Positions 11,849-25,252 of a DNA stretch of 64,000 nt are shown in pieces. The notes beneath the pieces are model-generated. The model did not search any database, was not told where the DNA came from, and worked only from the letters and a program-made list of their open reading frames with translations. Source of the stretch: Mycothermus thermophilus (Eukaryota; Ascomycota; Sordariomycetes; Sordariales; Chaetomiaceae); contig QQBE01000003.1 of NCBI GenBank assembly GCA_011316235.1, positions 746,298 to 810,297 on the forward strand, in the 5' to 3' direction. Both the position numbers and the translations under genes were made by a program. The stretch's first letter is position 1. Each line of letters starts with the position of its first letter.

Positions 11849-14800
11849 ATGGCCACCCAACCCGACCCAAACAGGGAATTGGCACTCATAGAAAAGGTCG
11901 AGTGGCGAATCCTGCAAGCCTCTTCGGACGAGGAAAAGCTTCAGACCTGTCTCAAGACCTATCTGGCCCCGTTACTGCTCAAGGCAGGATCTGAGAATGT
12001 TGCGGTCAGGAACAAGGTAGACTTCTCAAAAATAGGACCTCTTATAGGACCTCTTAGAGCCACACAGATGCTAACGCCCCGCCTAGGTCATAGCCGTGTG
12101 TCAGACCATCAACAAACTCATCAAAGCCCCTGGCATCGTTCTCCCAGTTTCTGCACTGTTAGAGCAATACAAGAACAATACTAATGCCACCCACCCTCTG
12201 ATCAAGCACTTTGACTTGCTCTACATCCATCACAGCGTGGGTAAGCTGAGCCCAGAGGAACAACGAGCATTGCTGCCGACTGCCCTCCGCGGCATTAGCA
12301 AGGACCCATCCACCTCCGTCAGCCGCCTCTTCAACGTTGTCCTCCGTCTGCTCCCTGCGCTCAAGATCCCAACGCGAGGCAGCAAGGAAGATGAAAGCTT
12401 CCGCACTTCCTTGGCCCTGGATGACCCGGAAGATGCCAAGTTCTTCGCCGGCTGGCTCGGCAAGGTCCTGCTTTTGCGGACATCTGGATCTGGCGCAACC
12501 AACTCTCCCGGCTTGACAACTGCGGACGTCAGCTTTCTTACTCTTGACAAGCCAGAGACTTGGGACCCCGCAGCTGGCGGCTTGAACGCCACCGAAACGC
12601 GCATCAAGGTCGCCAACCTATTGGCAAGCGGTGCCTTTACGGACGAGGAGAGATTCCTTCCTGCCATTCACGCTGCCGCGAGTTCCGACTACCGCATCTC
12701 TGGCATCGGTGATGACCTCTTGAAGCGTGCCGCCGTCTCGCTTGAAGACGCCACCTTGATACGCACCTTGTACGATGCCCATGCCACACTTCCGCCCCCT
12801 TACCGGATTCGCATCCTTGGGATTCTCAGCAAGTCGGAGCTTGCCACCACATTCACGGATGACATCCTCGCTGTTTTCCACAAAAACGCCACCCCTGGGT
12901 CGGCGGAGGCCGGTGAAGGTCAGCAACAACTCTCCGGCACCAAGTCCTCCAGTGGCCTGGAGCTTACCAAGTTGCACCGAGCCCTCTTCGAGTTCGTCAA
13001 CTGGGTCGCTCGCATAGGTCCCTCGAAAACCGACTACAACAAGATCGGGCCACCTCTGATCCAACTTCTCCGTGATTTCGTTGCCGAGCAGGGCTGGCCC
13101 AAGCCCCATAATCAGACTCTTGATGAGGCCATGCTCCGTTGTCGTGCATACGAAACCATTGGAATCCTCGCCAAAGGAGCCTCTTTGTCTGACATTGACC
13201 GGTTGTCACTTGCCGGCTGGCTGTTCCGTTCGCTATCCGAGGACCCAACCCCGGACGTTGTTGTCAACATTGATGGTGCCTTGTCGAGCTTGACGGCTCT
13301 CTTCCGTCCGCCCCATTCGTTTGCCGTTAATACCCAACTGCAGTCCATCCTCTTGACATACATGACACTTCGTGATGGTGAAGGAGATGTGGTTCGCAGT
13401 ACGAGGCATGCAGTCGCCAAGTGGGCCAACCAATGTCTTCCGTTTTCGGATGTCTGCGCGCGCTGGATTGATGTTCTTGCCGTGGCTGGTCGCCCCGATG
13501 AGCGCAGTGATGTTGTCGAGGAAGGCCAGAAGGGCCTCGATCCTTGGACATATTACGCCAACGACGACACATCTCGGGCATCTTTACCGGATTGGCAAGA
13601 ATTGGTGCGCAGGTTCTTTAGGGAAGCTATCGCCCCAGTCAATGCTCCTTCGGCTGGGGCAGACGGGTCAGGTGGCATGGATGTCGATGATAGAGGATTC
13701 TTCGCGAACTTCCCGGGGCCCTCACTCCTGGCCTTCCCCGTCGCGGTCAACTTCTGTTGGCGCATGCTTCTCCTGGCTGCGCTCAAAGACTTCAAGCTGG
13801 AACCTGCGTGGGAACGTCAACTTGGCCTTCTCGTCGAGTCGGATCTGGCGACCCGGCGATCCGTCAGGGAGTACCTCGCGTCACTGGCGTCCGAGCACGA
13901 CGGTCTTTCAAACCTCTTGCGTGCCGCCTTCGAAGGCTTGACCAAGGAAGACCCTAGGGTCGCGGAGCCTTGTGCCCGAGTGTTTGTCGAGCTCGCGGCA
14001 TTGTCACCATGCGTTCTCCTGGAACCGCTGGCCTCTCGATCTGGGGAGCTCCTGCCCTTGGTTACCTCAAACAACAAGGAACTCCGGGTTTTGGGATCAC
14101 GAGCCTTCGGCATTCTTGCCGCTCACCCTGCAAACTCGGAAGAGTCTTTCAAGAAGTCGGAAGAGGGCTTGGTGAACATAACGAAGCTGCTGATTCCGGC
14201 CGTTGGATCAGAATTGAACGCTGTTGAAGGAGCGTTCCTGGCCCTAGCCCGCCTCATTTCGAGGCGGAGGTACTATGGCCTTTGGACGTCATCACAGGAT
14301 GATCTTTCCCAGGTATTCCCTCTCTTATCATCCCTGTCATCCAAGCCGGTCTCAACCCAGGAGGCATTGTTCGATGCATATGCCCAGTTGTGGACGGCCG
14401 GCATCCAGACGCTTCAGCCAGACGAGGGCAAGGATATTCGCGACATTCTACGCCAACATTTCATTGAGCCACTTGTCACACAAGCCAAAAAGGGTAATGA
14501 GAAGGGTATCGGTGCCCTGGGGAGACTGGCCATCGCGGTACCGGTGATAGACACCGACAGAGAGAGCTTTTCGGATGATGACCTGCTCGGCTTGATTCTC
14601 CAGGAGTTGTACTCATTGTTCGAGATTCGACAAGTTGAGGTCCACTTCGCTGTGGGCGAGGCTATCGCCGCGGCCGTTGCATGTTGGGATGCCGACGTTG
14701 TGAAGCTTACCTTGGATGTGGAAGCGGAAGGTGACGACTACCGCACTCAGCAACGCACTGCTCGCCTGCGTTCAGTCCTGGACAAGATCCTCACCGACTG

Positions 14801-17660
14801 CAAGACCACCAAGCCGTCCCTACTCAAGGCGTCCGGGATCTGGCTCTTCTGCCTCATCCAACATTGCTCCCATCTCGACCAAGTTCAGTCGCGATTGCGC
14901 GAGTGTCAGGCAGCCTTTATGCGGCTGCTCAGCGCCCGCGATGAACTTGTCCAGGAGACTGCCTCGCGTGGTCTGTCATTGGTCTACGAGAAGGGGGATG
15001 CAGATCTCAAGGACAATCTTGTTCGGGACTTGGTTGCTGCGTTTACCGGCTCAGGACCCCAGCTCAAGGTCGATCAAGACACTGAGTTGTTTGATGCTGG
15101 CGCACTGCCGACAGGCGATGGCAAGTCCATCACCTCTTACAAGGACATCGTGAGCCTGGCGAATGAAGTCGGTGATCCCAGCCTCGTGTACAAGTTCATG
15201 TCCCTGGCAACCCACGCCGCAACATGGTCGACGCGTTCGGCTTTCGGGAGGTTCGGCCTCAGCAACATTCTGTCAGAGTCCGAAATCGACCCGAAGCTTT
15301 ACCCCAAGCTCTACCGCTACCGCTTCGACCCAAGCCCGACCGTCCAGCGCTCCATGAATGACATCTGGAAAGCTCTCGTGAAGGATCCCAATGCTGTCCT
15401 CGAGACGCACTTTGACAGCATCATGGATGACTTGCTGAAGAGCATTCTCGGCCGGGAGTGGCGTGTGCGCGAGGCTAGCTGTGCAGCCATCGCCGACCTC
15501 ATCGCCGGACGGCCATTTCCAAAGTACGAGCGATACTACAAGGATATCTGGGCCGCTGCTCTCAAGGTTCTGGACGATGTCAAGGCGACGGTGCGGAACG
15601 CCGCGCTTCACTTGTGCATCTCGCTATCAAACACGCTCGTCCGGCAGCTCGAGGAGTTCGGGTTCACAGCTACTGCGCAGGCTATGATGCGGGAAGCCAT
15701 CCCCTTCCTTCTGTCCGAAAAGGGCATCGACAATTCTGCTGAAGAGGTCAAGCTCTTTGCCATCATCACGGTTGTCAAGATCGCCAAATCTGGCGGCGAT
15801 GCCCTCAAGCCCTATATCCCAACACTCGTGCCACACCTGCTCGGTCTTCTCAGCACCATTGAGCCTGAAGCCATCAACTACCATTACCAACGCGTTGGTG
15901 AAGACCGCCGCGAAAAGATTGACAAACTCCGCAGCTCCATGGTCTCGCGCAGCCCGCTATCCGAGGCCATTGACGCCTGCCTCCGCAGCCTCGACGAACC
16001 TACCATGGCAGCACTCGTCCCCGTGCTCGGCGACACTGTCAAGTCTGCCCTCGGCATGCCAACCAAACTCGGCTGTGCCCGCGTCCTATCTACCCTCGCA
16101 AGCCGGCACACCTTGAGCTTCGCCCCTCACGCAGCCGGATTCCTCGTGCTCATGGAAAAGCAAATCCTCGACCGAAACGACGAGGTCTCACAGAATTACG
16201 CCGCGGCAGCTGCATATCTTCTCCGCGCGGTTCAGGCTCCACAAGCCCGGCTGCGCTACGCAAACCGCCTCGTCGAGCTGTACCTCTCCCCTGGCGACGC
16301 AAGCGACACGCGACGAGCCAAAGCGGTTGACGCCCTCCTCGCTCTGGCCAAGATTTCTCCCGAGCACCTCTCGTCATTGGAAACGGTACTCTTCCCGCTC
16401 GCGTTTGTGGCGCGCCACGACCAGGACGAGTACGTCTCCAAGGCGGCGGAACAAGCGTGGGAGACGCGCGGTGGAAGTCTCAGCCTCGCGGCGGCGAAGT
16501 ATCTCAAGGAGATTGTGGACCTGGCGACCAAGTGCTTGGATAGCCCGCAGTGGGCGCTCAGGCATGCGGGAGCGAAGGCCGTGGGGGTCGCGGCGGACGC
16601 GGTGGTGAAGGCGAAGGAGCTGAATGGACGGGTGAATGCCGAGAGTTTGAAGACGCTCTGGCCGGTGTACGAGAAGGCGTTGGCGCTGAAAACGTTTGAC
16701 GGGAAGGAAGAGTTGCTGAAGCCTCTGGAGGGATGGGCGGCGGCTGTCTGCTCTGCGTCTAGCAGCGACGCGTCAGGAGAAGCTGGCGCTGGAGTACTTG
16801 GGATTGACCTCTGGAGCGGTCCCTCGGCGCCGCTCCTCAAGAAGATCGTCCTCCGCGAAGCCAAGCGTAACAATGACACTTACCGGCCGCACGCCTTCGC
16901 GTGCCTGTGGAAAGTTGTTGCCGCCCGCGAGGAATGGGACATGTTGGAGGAGATTGGTGAGGTCGCCGGGCCGTGGCTTAACAACTTCCTTACTGAGGCC
17001 GGAGATGATGCGGACAAAATGGACGTTGATCAGCCGGCCGGGCGGAAGAAGGGAGGTAACACAGGCAACGAGCTGGACCTGAGGACCAGGACGGCTTGGG
17101 CTGCTATTGAGGCCATTGTCAAGGGCTATAATCGCAGGCGGATGCGGCAGAGTCCATTGGCTGTCCTCAAGGAGGTGGTGCTCGCATTGGAATCTGGGGC
17201 GGCGGATAAGGAGATCAAGGCCCTCAGCGACAGTCTGGTGAAGTCACCTTGCATCGCCAGGCCTGAGCTGGAAGTCGTTAGGAGGGTGTTTTGGTACGAG
17301 TGCGTGAAGGATGTGATGGAGGACGCCGTTAGCGGACCCGAGGGGCATGGGGAACAAGTCGGGTCGCAGGAGAAGCAGAAAGTCCTGGATTGGTTCGTTC
17401 ACACGCTTGACCTTGGGGTGGACGGCAGCGCTGGTGGGAGTAACGGCATGATTTCTGGCACAGAGCCTCAACGGCTGTCTCGTGTCATGGCAGTCAAGTC
17501 ATTGATACAGCTCGCCAACTCCGGCCGTGGACCTGGGAAGACGGAAGAGGCCTCGGGATGGAACAAGACGGTGAGAAGCGTGGTGGAGAGGGCGCTCGAG
17601 ACAGAACGGTCTTTGGACGTGTTGAAGGTGTGGAGGAGTTGCTTAGAGCAGCTGAGTTGA
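11849..17660 (+). CDS. ECM29: Proteasome-associated HEAT-repeat protein Ecm29
   Basis: Exon 1 is 11849-12016 and exon 2 is 12087-17660; the 70-base intron has donor GTAGAC, branch GCTAAC and acceptor CCTAG. The product is 1,913 residues, close to the roughly 1,870 of yeast Ecm29. It is helical throughout, with repeated Leu/Ala-rich HEAT-like pairs. The N-terminal block (ELALIEKVEWRI..., then HPLIKHFDLLYIHHSVG) and the central block (KLYPKLYRYRFDPSPTVQ, then SILGREWRVREASCAAIADL) are the conserved Ecm29 segments. The family binds the 26S proteasome, tethers core to regulatory particle, and acts in quality control and stress remodelling. Residues about 1,590-1,615 hold an acidic insert with MDVDQ. 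There is no membrane segment. One 21-base stretch of this exon (15444-15464) recurs at 18732-18752. Confidence 0.95.
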
Positions 17661-18752
17661 TTAGAATTCGGGGTTGTGGATGAGCTTTTGGCCAGGTACG
17701 CTCGGGGATAGATCAACCCGGCCTGATATTGATATCAGATATTGTTATCGGTGTTGTAAGCATTCAGGATCAAACATGTGAGAGTCTTGGGTTGGCAACA
17801 CGCATATTGTTTTACCAGTGAGGAGAACCCGTCCAAGCTTCATATCCTCGGATTAACCCAGCCTCATTGCTTTAGACATGCAAACTTCAGCTCCATGTGT
17901 CATGTTTTTCGTCTCCCAGACTTGGATGAACTGGAGTTTGACGAGTGTCGGCGAAGTATGGGTCAAGATGCTAATGCCAGACTCTCTCCAATATACAAAT
18001 ACGAACTTCATGGTCGGCTGAGGATTAAAGGCTGCGCTTCACGCCAGTTACGCTCCCCTCTGTACAGTAGTTGACAGGAGGTGATCAGCTCAGCAACTGT
18101 CGCTTTCGGGCCAGCCTCCAAAGAGCTTGGATCACGAGAAAGCACAAGCAAGGGCAACGTCGTTGCCAACACCACCGGGCTTGACTTCAGCCACAATGTT
18201 CCTGGTCGACGCGGCAAGTCCATATCCTTGGGGGTCCGCCCGCATCCGACCACGTCATTTTGGAAGAGCGATCAAGTCCAGAAGACAAGCAAAAGGGGAG
18301 AGGAGCGGCATCGGGGGCCAGGGTATTCCCGAGATGCAGCACCGAGGTGGTGGCACCACGACATGGCAAACATCGATCTGAAGCAGGCTGATTCGCCGAT
18401 TTAGCCCATGCAAGCGATCGAAAGAGGTGCAGCGCCGGCCGTTCGACTCGAACCTAGCATGGCTAGGGCATCAATGGCAAGAAAACACCAGCGCTGCAAC
18501 CCTTCCCCCTCATGATCTTGTCATCGCTAACCGGACATGACGAGAGGCGCTCGACCAAACACCGCGCCAACACTACTGTCCTAGTGTGCTCCCTTCCCAT
18601 CTTCGAGACCAATTACACGCCTAGAATGGGATTGGAAACCTTCCAGCTGGATCAGAGATAGGTAGAAGGCTGGCCACCCGGTTGACCGAGCATCATCGCT
18701 TCTGGCAAGGCGTCGTCGGATAAAACGCGAGATTCTCGGCCGGGAGTGGCGT

Positions 18753-18753
18753 N

Positions 18754-18797
<44 letters not shown>
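18753..18797. repeat. Unresolved base followed by poly-A (44 bases)
   Basis: The single N in the window is at 18753, directly followed by 44 A residues (18754-18797). The 21 bases just before the N are identical to 15444-15464 inside ECM29. The combination points to a gap closure or contig join rather than natural sequence. Confidence 0.85.
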
Positions 18798-18799
<2 letters not shown>

Positions 18800-20105
18800 T
18801 CGTCGGCTTCCACGCGGAACCCCAGGTGATGCCGGGGCCAAGCCGGCATCCCTGCCGATCAAAACCCTAAGAGGGTGGAGATCCGTTTTTTTCGAGGAGG
18901 GTTGTTGCAACGCCGTCATCGATCACCAGCGTCCAGATATGGCTTTTGGTGGGGTCACACATCCAGATCACCAGCTTCAGCATTTGTGTGGATGCGGATG
19001 GAAGCGCAAACCTGGAGGATACGCCTTTTCAATTGCGAGCCAGTCCGAGACATGATATGCTCATAGTCGGGTGAATGTGTCTGACCCGTACGGAGTAGAT
19101 ATGCTCAGTTGGCCGTTTGCACTTCTCAAGGGTGTAGAGAAAGTTTTTGTTCAACCCTGAGACGCCATGTCGTCCGCAGCCGCGAAGCCCTGCCGACGCC
19201 GAGGACAAGCATCGCCCGTTTGTCGGCGTGTGCATCTCCACCATCCGGGATCCTAGGGATCGCCGTTCTCCGATGGGAGCGGCCGCAACAGCCGCCAACC
19301 GCCACGGTTGTCTGGAAGGCAAAACATGGAAGCACCTTGTTTCGGGTCGATGGCCTGGGCAGTGCACACACTGGCCGGCGGCCGTCCGTATCGCCTCGAC
19401 CTTGCCACTCGTTTGTTGTCTTGTGCATGCATGGATGCGCGCGAGGAGTGAAACGGACAGAAACGAAACACACGGGAGGGCTACAGGCATTGTGATATGT
19501 ATGCTGGTGGCATGCACGAGGTGCTCGCTGTGTAGGTCGACATGTGCTTGGTCCGTGGTGGAGTTTGTTTATGAATGGATGCTTTTGCTTCCATAACATC
19601 CGAGCTGTCGTGGACTGCCTGCCCCTCACCCCCTCCGACCGCGGGGAGGTATGACCACTCCAAGTCAGCATCCATACGGAGTACGTTGGGGACCTTCGAT
19701 GGCGAATCCAGAACAATCAGGGCCGATCAGGTCAGGTAGACCCCGCTTGCAGTCTCCCCAAGCACACCTTGTCAGAATGTCCTCAGTCTGATGTTGAATG
19801 GCATGTCATCACGTTTGATGTCAACCTGGCATTTCCCACCCCCCTCAACCCCTCCTCATCGCATGCCCCTCTGCCCCTCTCCCAGAGGCTAAGGTAGCTC
19901 GTAATGTGTGATGCGCGTCATCATGATTTGCGGAAACGAGGATGCTGCTTTTATCCCTCCGAACAATCAAGCCGAAAAAAACGCACCGTCTTGTATTCCG
20001 CATGGGCATTTCGAGCCGGCCGTCTCGGCACGGAGTTGCCGGAGATCACGGCTGCCAGCATCAGCAGCTGGCTCTGGGAACCCAAGCTCGACTTCAAACG
20101 GAGCA

Positions 20106-20150
20106 GGGCAGGGCAGGGCAGGGCAGGGCAGGGCAGGGCAGGGCAGGGCA
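20106..20150. repeat. Pentanucleotide microsatellite (GGGCA)9
   Basis: There are nine perfect tandem copies of GGGCA, read on the minus strand as TGCCC. The locus is in non-coding sequence. Confidence 0.95.
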
Positions 20151-20300
20151 ACGGAAAGAGGGATGCTGGTTTCTCACCGGCAGACCGAGGGGATGGCAGG
20201 CCACGCCAGGCAGATGGTTGAGCCTCCTTCGCCCTTTCTTCCATGTGAGGCTTGTCAACGGGCTTGGGGCTTCAAGATTCCATGTTCCCCACATCTCACC

Positions 20301-23300
20301 ATCGGGGCAGCTCAGAGCTCCACAGCACTTGTCCGTCCACCAATCCACTCGCCCGCGCACTCTCTCTCCCGGCTCCTGGCTGGCTGGCTGCTTCCGTCCG
20401 GGACAGGGTTCGCCTTCCGGGTTTTTCACCTGGCACCCCCCGGCCCTGTCGCCGTAGCTCAGGTTTCGTTGCCTCCTGCGCTCCTGCGCTTTTGTGCTCC
20501 CCGTGGCTAGGTTCACTTGTGTGCATCCCAGTGCCAGTCTCCTCTCCCCATCTCCACCGAACGCCTCATCCCCAAGAGCAAAAAAACTCCGTGTTCTGCT
20601 TTGGCTCATTTTTTGCCTTTTCTACCCCTCCACCACCCCGCGCTTTTCCGTTGCTCTTGTCTGTTCTGTTTTCCCCCCATTGTCTGCGATTTCACCACCA
20701 GCATCCTTTTGCGTTGCTTTTTTTCCGTCCTTGTATCGCACTTGGCGTTGGTGTTGTTTCCCGCAGTCTTCCAAAGACAGCAGTCTAAAATTCTTGACGA
20801 CCCCCCGTCGCCACTCGCACACCGAGGTCGTTCGATTCGTCTTTTTGTCTCTGATTCCCTCCGGCTTTCCGCGCCTTTCGAGTCCGCGGTTCTCCAGAGG
20901 AGATCCTTCTTCGGTGTTATTTTTGTCTAGAGTAAGTGGGATTCCAATCAAGAATACCCCCTGACCTCGGCTCGAGGTCCGTTTGTGCATGCGTGAAGGT
21001 GAAGATGTGCGGATGGCCCCTTGGACAAACCAACCCCCAACGGAATTGTCTTTCGACGACGGACCGTGCCGAACCGGACCGCGCCTCGAGGAAAAACGGA
21101 AATGGAGAGGAGAAGCATTGAGGTAGTGCATGGTGTTTTGGAATCATGGAGAGTTGCGGCGAGTGTATGGATCGATGGTCCCGGGACTTGCACCCGATGA
21201 ACCCCGCGAACCCCTCTACGAACCCCGGCCCGCCGCTGCGCTGCCTTCTCGACGTCACCCATCGACGACAGCCCAATCTTGCCTGATGCTCGGTATCGGG
21301 CCCGCTCGTGAATCGAGACCTACATTTCGACGGATACCCTCTGTTCGTGAATAGCGGCTTCCGGGCTTGGTGCCCCGCACCTATATGTCACCAAACCTGA
21401 GTCTTCGACCCTCGCAGGCCCGTGATGTTGGTTGGGGACGAAATTCGGCAATGAGACTGGGATTGGCATGGGGAATGCGGACGTTTGTACCCTGTCCTTC
21501 AAGACGGCCGCCGGCCACTCTGGGGACTCCCTGACGGATGAGAAAGGGATAGCACCGCGATGGACGGACTACGACCGCAGTCAACCCGGCACAACATCCC
21601 TGAGACTCGAGATGAAAGGCGGCCGCCGTTTGTGCTATTCGTCCTCAATATGAGCGCCTTGGCGGCCCCATCCTGGCCCGTACGGTCACAACGACGTCCC
21701 CATTCCTCGACACATCCTCCTTTGTGACTCGGCCATGCGAGAGGCCGACTCGACGGCTTGTCCACAATGCACTCATTTCATGCAGGACGGACACGCACGG
21801 CCTTCTCTCCCAGGGTGTCAACCTCAGTGCCCTTACGGTGCCGGCCCTGGCTTCATCTGATCTCGGCAAGTCGACGTCGGCCAGTTGGTGTAGCTCGCTT
21901 GGGACGGGAACCTAAGGTGGCCCCTGGGTTCGGATGGCGGATGACTCTGGGTTTTCGACACACAGCCAGCTACCGAGGCATGAGCTCATGGCAGCTTATG
22001 CATCATCTGTTCGGCTGCGTTTTATGACGCTCAGCGACCGAATGAAAAGTGCTCATCAACAGCAGCATTTTTCAGTCTCGAGCAAGTTCAGAAACGGCTG
22101 GCGTCACGGGAGGGCTGTGGATAGATCATCTCGGAGTTGGAGCAGTTCTACACTGGCCAAAGAGTCTCCTCGCACTCCAGCTGTCGGTATTTCGCCACAT
22201 TGTCGACCTTGCCTCGATGCTATCGAAGAGTGGGATCGATCTCAGGTTGCCGGCGCATATTCGACGCCCCTTGGGTCATCGGCGGACCATCTGACCATTG
22301 GTCATCAGCATCATTTTCCAGCATGTGCTGATTCTGGACACGGACATTGTCTTCGGGGCCATCCGACTCATCTTATGTGACTAGACATGTGTTAGGTTTT
22401 GGTTCGAGTTGCTGACTTTGAGTGGAACGTCAGGCGCGAGAAGCGATTCAACTAGTTCTCTTCGTGTCCAGATCCTTTTCGTTTCGGTCAAGGACCTGGG
22501 TTCACGTTCACGGTATGTGTTGCCCATCTCTTCCCTCCCCCTTGCTTTCGAGTTTTCCTCTCCATCCTTCGGCCATGGTCAGCGGCGGCGCCTCAGCATG
22601 AACACTACAAGTGGCAGCGTCCAGATTTCGCGGACACTTTATTCTCAAAAGGAATTGCGGGATCCAGATGCTTGGTATCGCCAAGGATTTGGCCTGGCCG
22701 CATCCGATTCATTTCTGCTCCGCATTCCAGAGCCTCCCAACAACACATTCCAGAGCCTCACCCACGTGCCAAAGCCCCACCACATTTCAAGACCTCGTGA
22801 GACTGCAACCCAGAGACTGACCTGTTTGAGTTGCAGACTTCAGAATACCAATTACTGTTCCGAGGAAGCTCCAAGTAAGCATCGATTTCGTTGCCTCATC
22901 GTCCCCCCGTCATTGTCCCCCTTTACCTGGCTCCAGTAAACTGCTGGACCACCATCTCTGCCATCTTTCTGCCCTCCTGGACTCGGTGGCTGTCTCCAGG
23001 TGAATGCCATGCCACTTTCGTCAAAAGGCACCCGGGGTGGGAGAGTTCCCACCTTGACATCACCTCGGACCGTCGCTGGTCACCGCATGCATTTCACGCC
23101 ATCCCGTTGGAAGTTACTGCTAGACTACTTGGTTTCCTAGTTGGGATACCGGTTGTCTTCAGGACTGTTTAAGCTAAAAGAATGATCCGCAACTCGGCCA
23201 CTCTTATTTGCGCCTTGCCCCGCTCTATTTTGGCCAAAGGTCTCGGCGGCTTCTTTTAGGTTATAGACCCGCAATATTAGGGGTTGTTTTACGCAGTCCT

Positions 23301-25252
23301 TACAACCATGAGAGTCAATACTATTGAGAAGCGCTTCTTCCTAGTATCTAGGATTTGATGTACCCCCACATGCATCGGTAGTTGATGTGGAAGTCTCCAA
23401 TCATACTAGCCATGGTCAGGGCCGCTTTTCAAGCTGGTGTGGGTTGGAACCTGCATTGCTTTATAACCTGCCACCCAATTATGATCAATATGACTCTGGG
23501 CAACGCCCGGTCGCCTTCTGTCTCAGTGAGAAGTCAGGCCAGTTGGTCAACGCTGGCCCTGGCCGGTGTTCTGCCATCACGCTGCTCATCAGTCTGGACG
23601 ACTGCTCGCCCTGTTGAACATGTCCCCTGCGTGCTGGACATGTTTCCCATGATCCTGCCTACCGCCCGCGTTCACTTGTTGCTATCAGCACTCGAACCGA
23701 CCCTGTGGCTTGGTGGTGAAGAGTCGAGTTGATTCTTCGCACCCCATGGCACCTGGTTGGCGGCGGTGTTTGTGTGGTGTGGCTCACCCTGGAGCCGGTG
23801 CATCCTGACATCATCACGATGGATCTGTCTGTCCCTGACGATGTCTCAAGGTCATCCATCACCTGGTGGTGTCACTCCGTGAGTCCTACATCACCGTCTT
23901 GGAATGGGCCAGAGATGGGACATGACATAATGACTGGCGAGTGTCATCCTGATGAAGAGTTGAGCTGCCATTCGCATGGCATGTCGTCTCGTTCATGATG
24001 GTCCCTCTAGGAGTCCTAGATCCCACCTAACCCACCCAGCACCCCACCAGGTACGTCCGGTACGTCCGTGCGAGGACGTGAGATGGTACAGATCATCATG
24101 CTCACGCATGCCCCATGCTGGCGAAGAGATGAGGCCGCTCTTATGTGCTGAGCTCCGGTCCTTTCTACTCCCATCGTCGTGGATATTCTTCTGCACTTTA
24201 TTAGGGAGTTGAGGCTACTCCTCATGTGTCCCTCACCTTAGTGTCGAGTTGGGATGGGCCTCTCAAGCGTCAGGCCTTAATCCGCGTTCCTGTCCTTAGG
24301 AAAAGTACCTGGTGATTATGGGGACCTGACATCCTAAGGGGAGTTAGGATGGCTTTTCAAGTGTGAAGCCACAGTTATGCCCTTGGTATCTTAGTAGTGT
24401 GGTAGCTCTAGGAGTCCTAGATGCTGGCAATTACCCTCCGAGACCGGCGAAGGCCCCCGAGGGAGGAGATGGGATGGGACACGTCATGATGGCCCACGTG
24501 GTGGTTCGTCTGATCTCTAGATCCCTCTGCTCTTATTGTTGCTCTCCAGAGTGCTATTGTCCTTTATTGAGCTCAAGTTGATGCTCCCTGCTTGGGCCTT
24601 GACCAGCGAGAGCAATGCGCACGTGATGGTGGTCCGAAGTTATTCCCCAAGACGCACGGTCCAAGTGGTCCAAGTCTACCCAAGTATAACTGGCCCAGGA
24701 CTTTTCTACTTTCCCTCTCCCACTCTTCCTCCCTTACACACTTCTTCCTTTCCCACACTTTCCCTCCACCCACTTCCTTCATTTCAGTTCAGCGTCTAGA
24801 TTTCGTCTGCTGCCAGCACTTCTTTCTACCTGCCTTGAGGTTCTCACCACCAACTTCACTTTCTCTACCTCCTGCTTCTCTGATCTCCACTAACAGCAGT
24901 CAAGTTTCGCCCTTCTGCTCCTGTTAGTCGGTCACTTCAAGTCTTGCTTCTTGATTTCACGCAGTCCACCGATCTCTTGAGGTAAGCCTTGGTGTTTTCT
25001 ATTCCTATCCCCTCTATCCATCTCTTCTTTACTGCCTCAGCGACTCTGGGTTTCTTAATTTCTCCCCCACTGTTTACTTTCCCATCGTTTACTTTCCCAT
25101 CGTTTACTTTCCCATCGTTTACTTTCCCATCGTTTACTTTCCCATCGTTTACTTCCCACATCGGATTTTTCTCCCCAAGCTCTTGTCGCGGATCAATCAC
25201 TTTCTAGCCCTCTGGCCGGCTAGCGACCTGAAGTTGACAATTTCCAGTCAAG
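20301..25252 (+). other. Long leader/promoter region of the three-RRM gene
   Basis: Two pyrimidine-rich blocks look like fungal 5' leaders: 20560-20930, ending at a good donor (GTAAGT at 20932), and 24690-24980, ending at another donor (GTAAGC at 24982). The second probably splices to TTTCCAG at 25247, just six bases before the ATG at 25253. The 3.7 kb between the blocks contains no convincing coding exon. A palindromic CTAGGAGTCCTAG occurs twice, near 24008 and 24408. The first block may be an alternative start or a separate transcript. Assignment to the RRM gene is inference. Confidence 0.45.
25072..25161 (+). repeat. 15-base tandem repeat in a leader intron
   Basis: Five perfect copies of GTTTACTTTCCCATC run from 25072 to 25146, followed by one imperfect copy. 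They fall inside the inferred 5' leader intron 24982-25247 and make a long pyrimidine-rich tract upstream of its acceptor. Confidence 0.9.

Larger units (their letters stand above)
17661..20300. other. Gene-poor region containing a sequence gap
   Basis: The 3' flank of ECM29 comes first, then about 2.6 kb without a supportable gene. It holds an unresolved base at 18753, a 44-base A run, two copies of TACTCCGTA in reverse orientation (19089-19097, 19675-19683) and a pentanucleotide microsatellite. Overlapping open frames on both strands at 19.0-19.7 kb show no domain. Confidence 0.5.

Noticed and set aside
18420..18540. tRNA-like segment on the minus strand with GGTTCGAGTC
   Set aside because: The T-stem does not pair and no acceptor or anticodon stem can be drawn.
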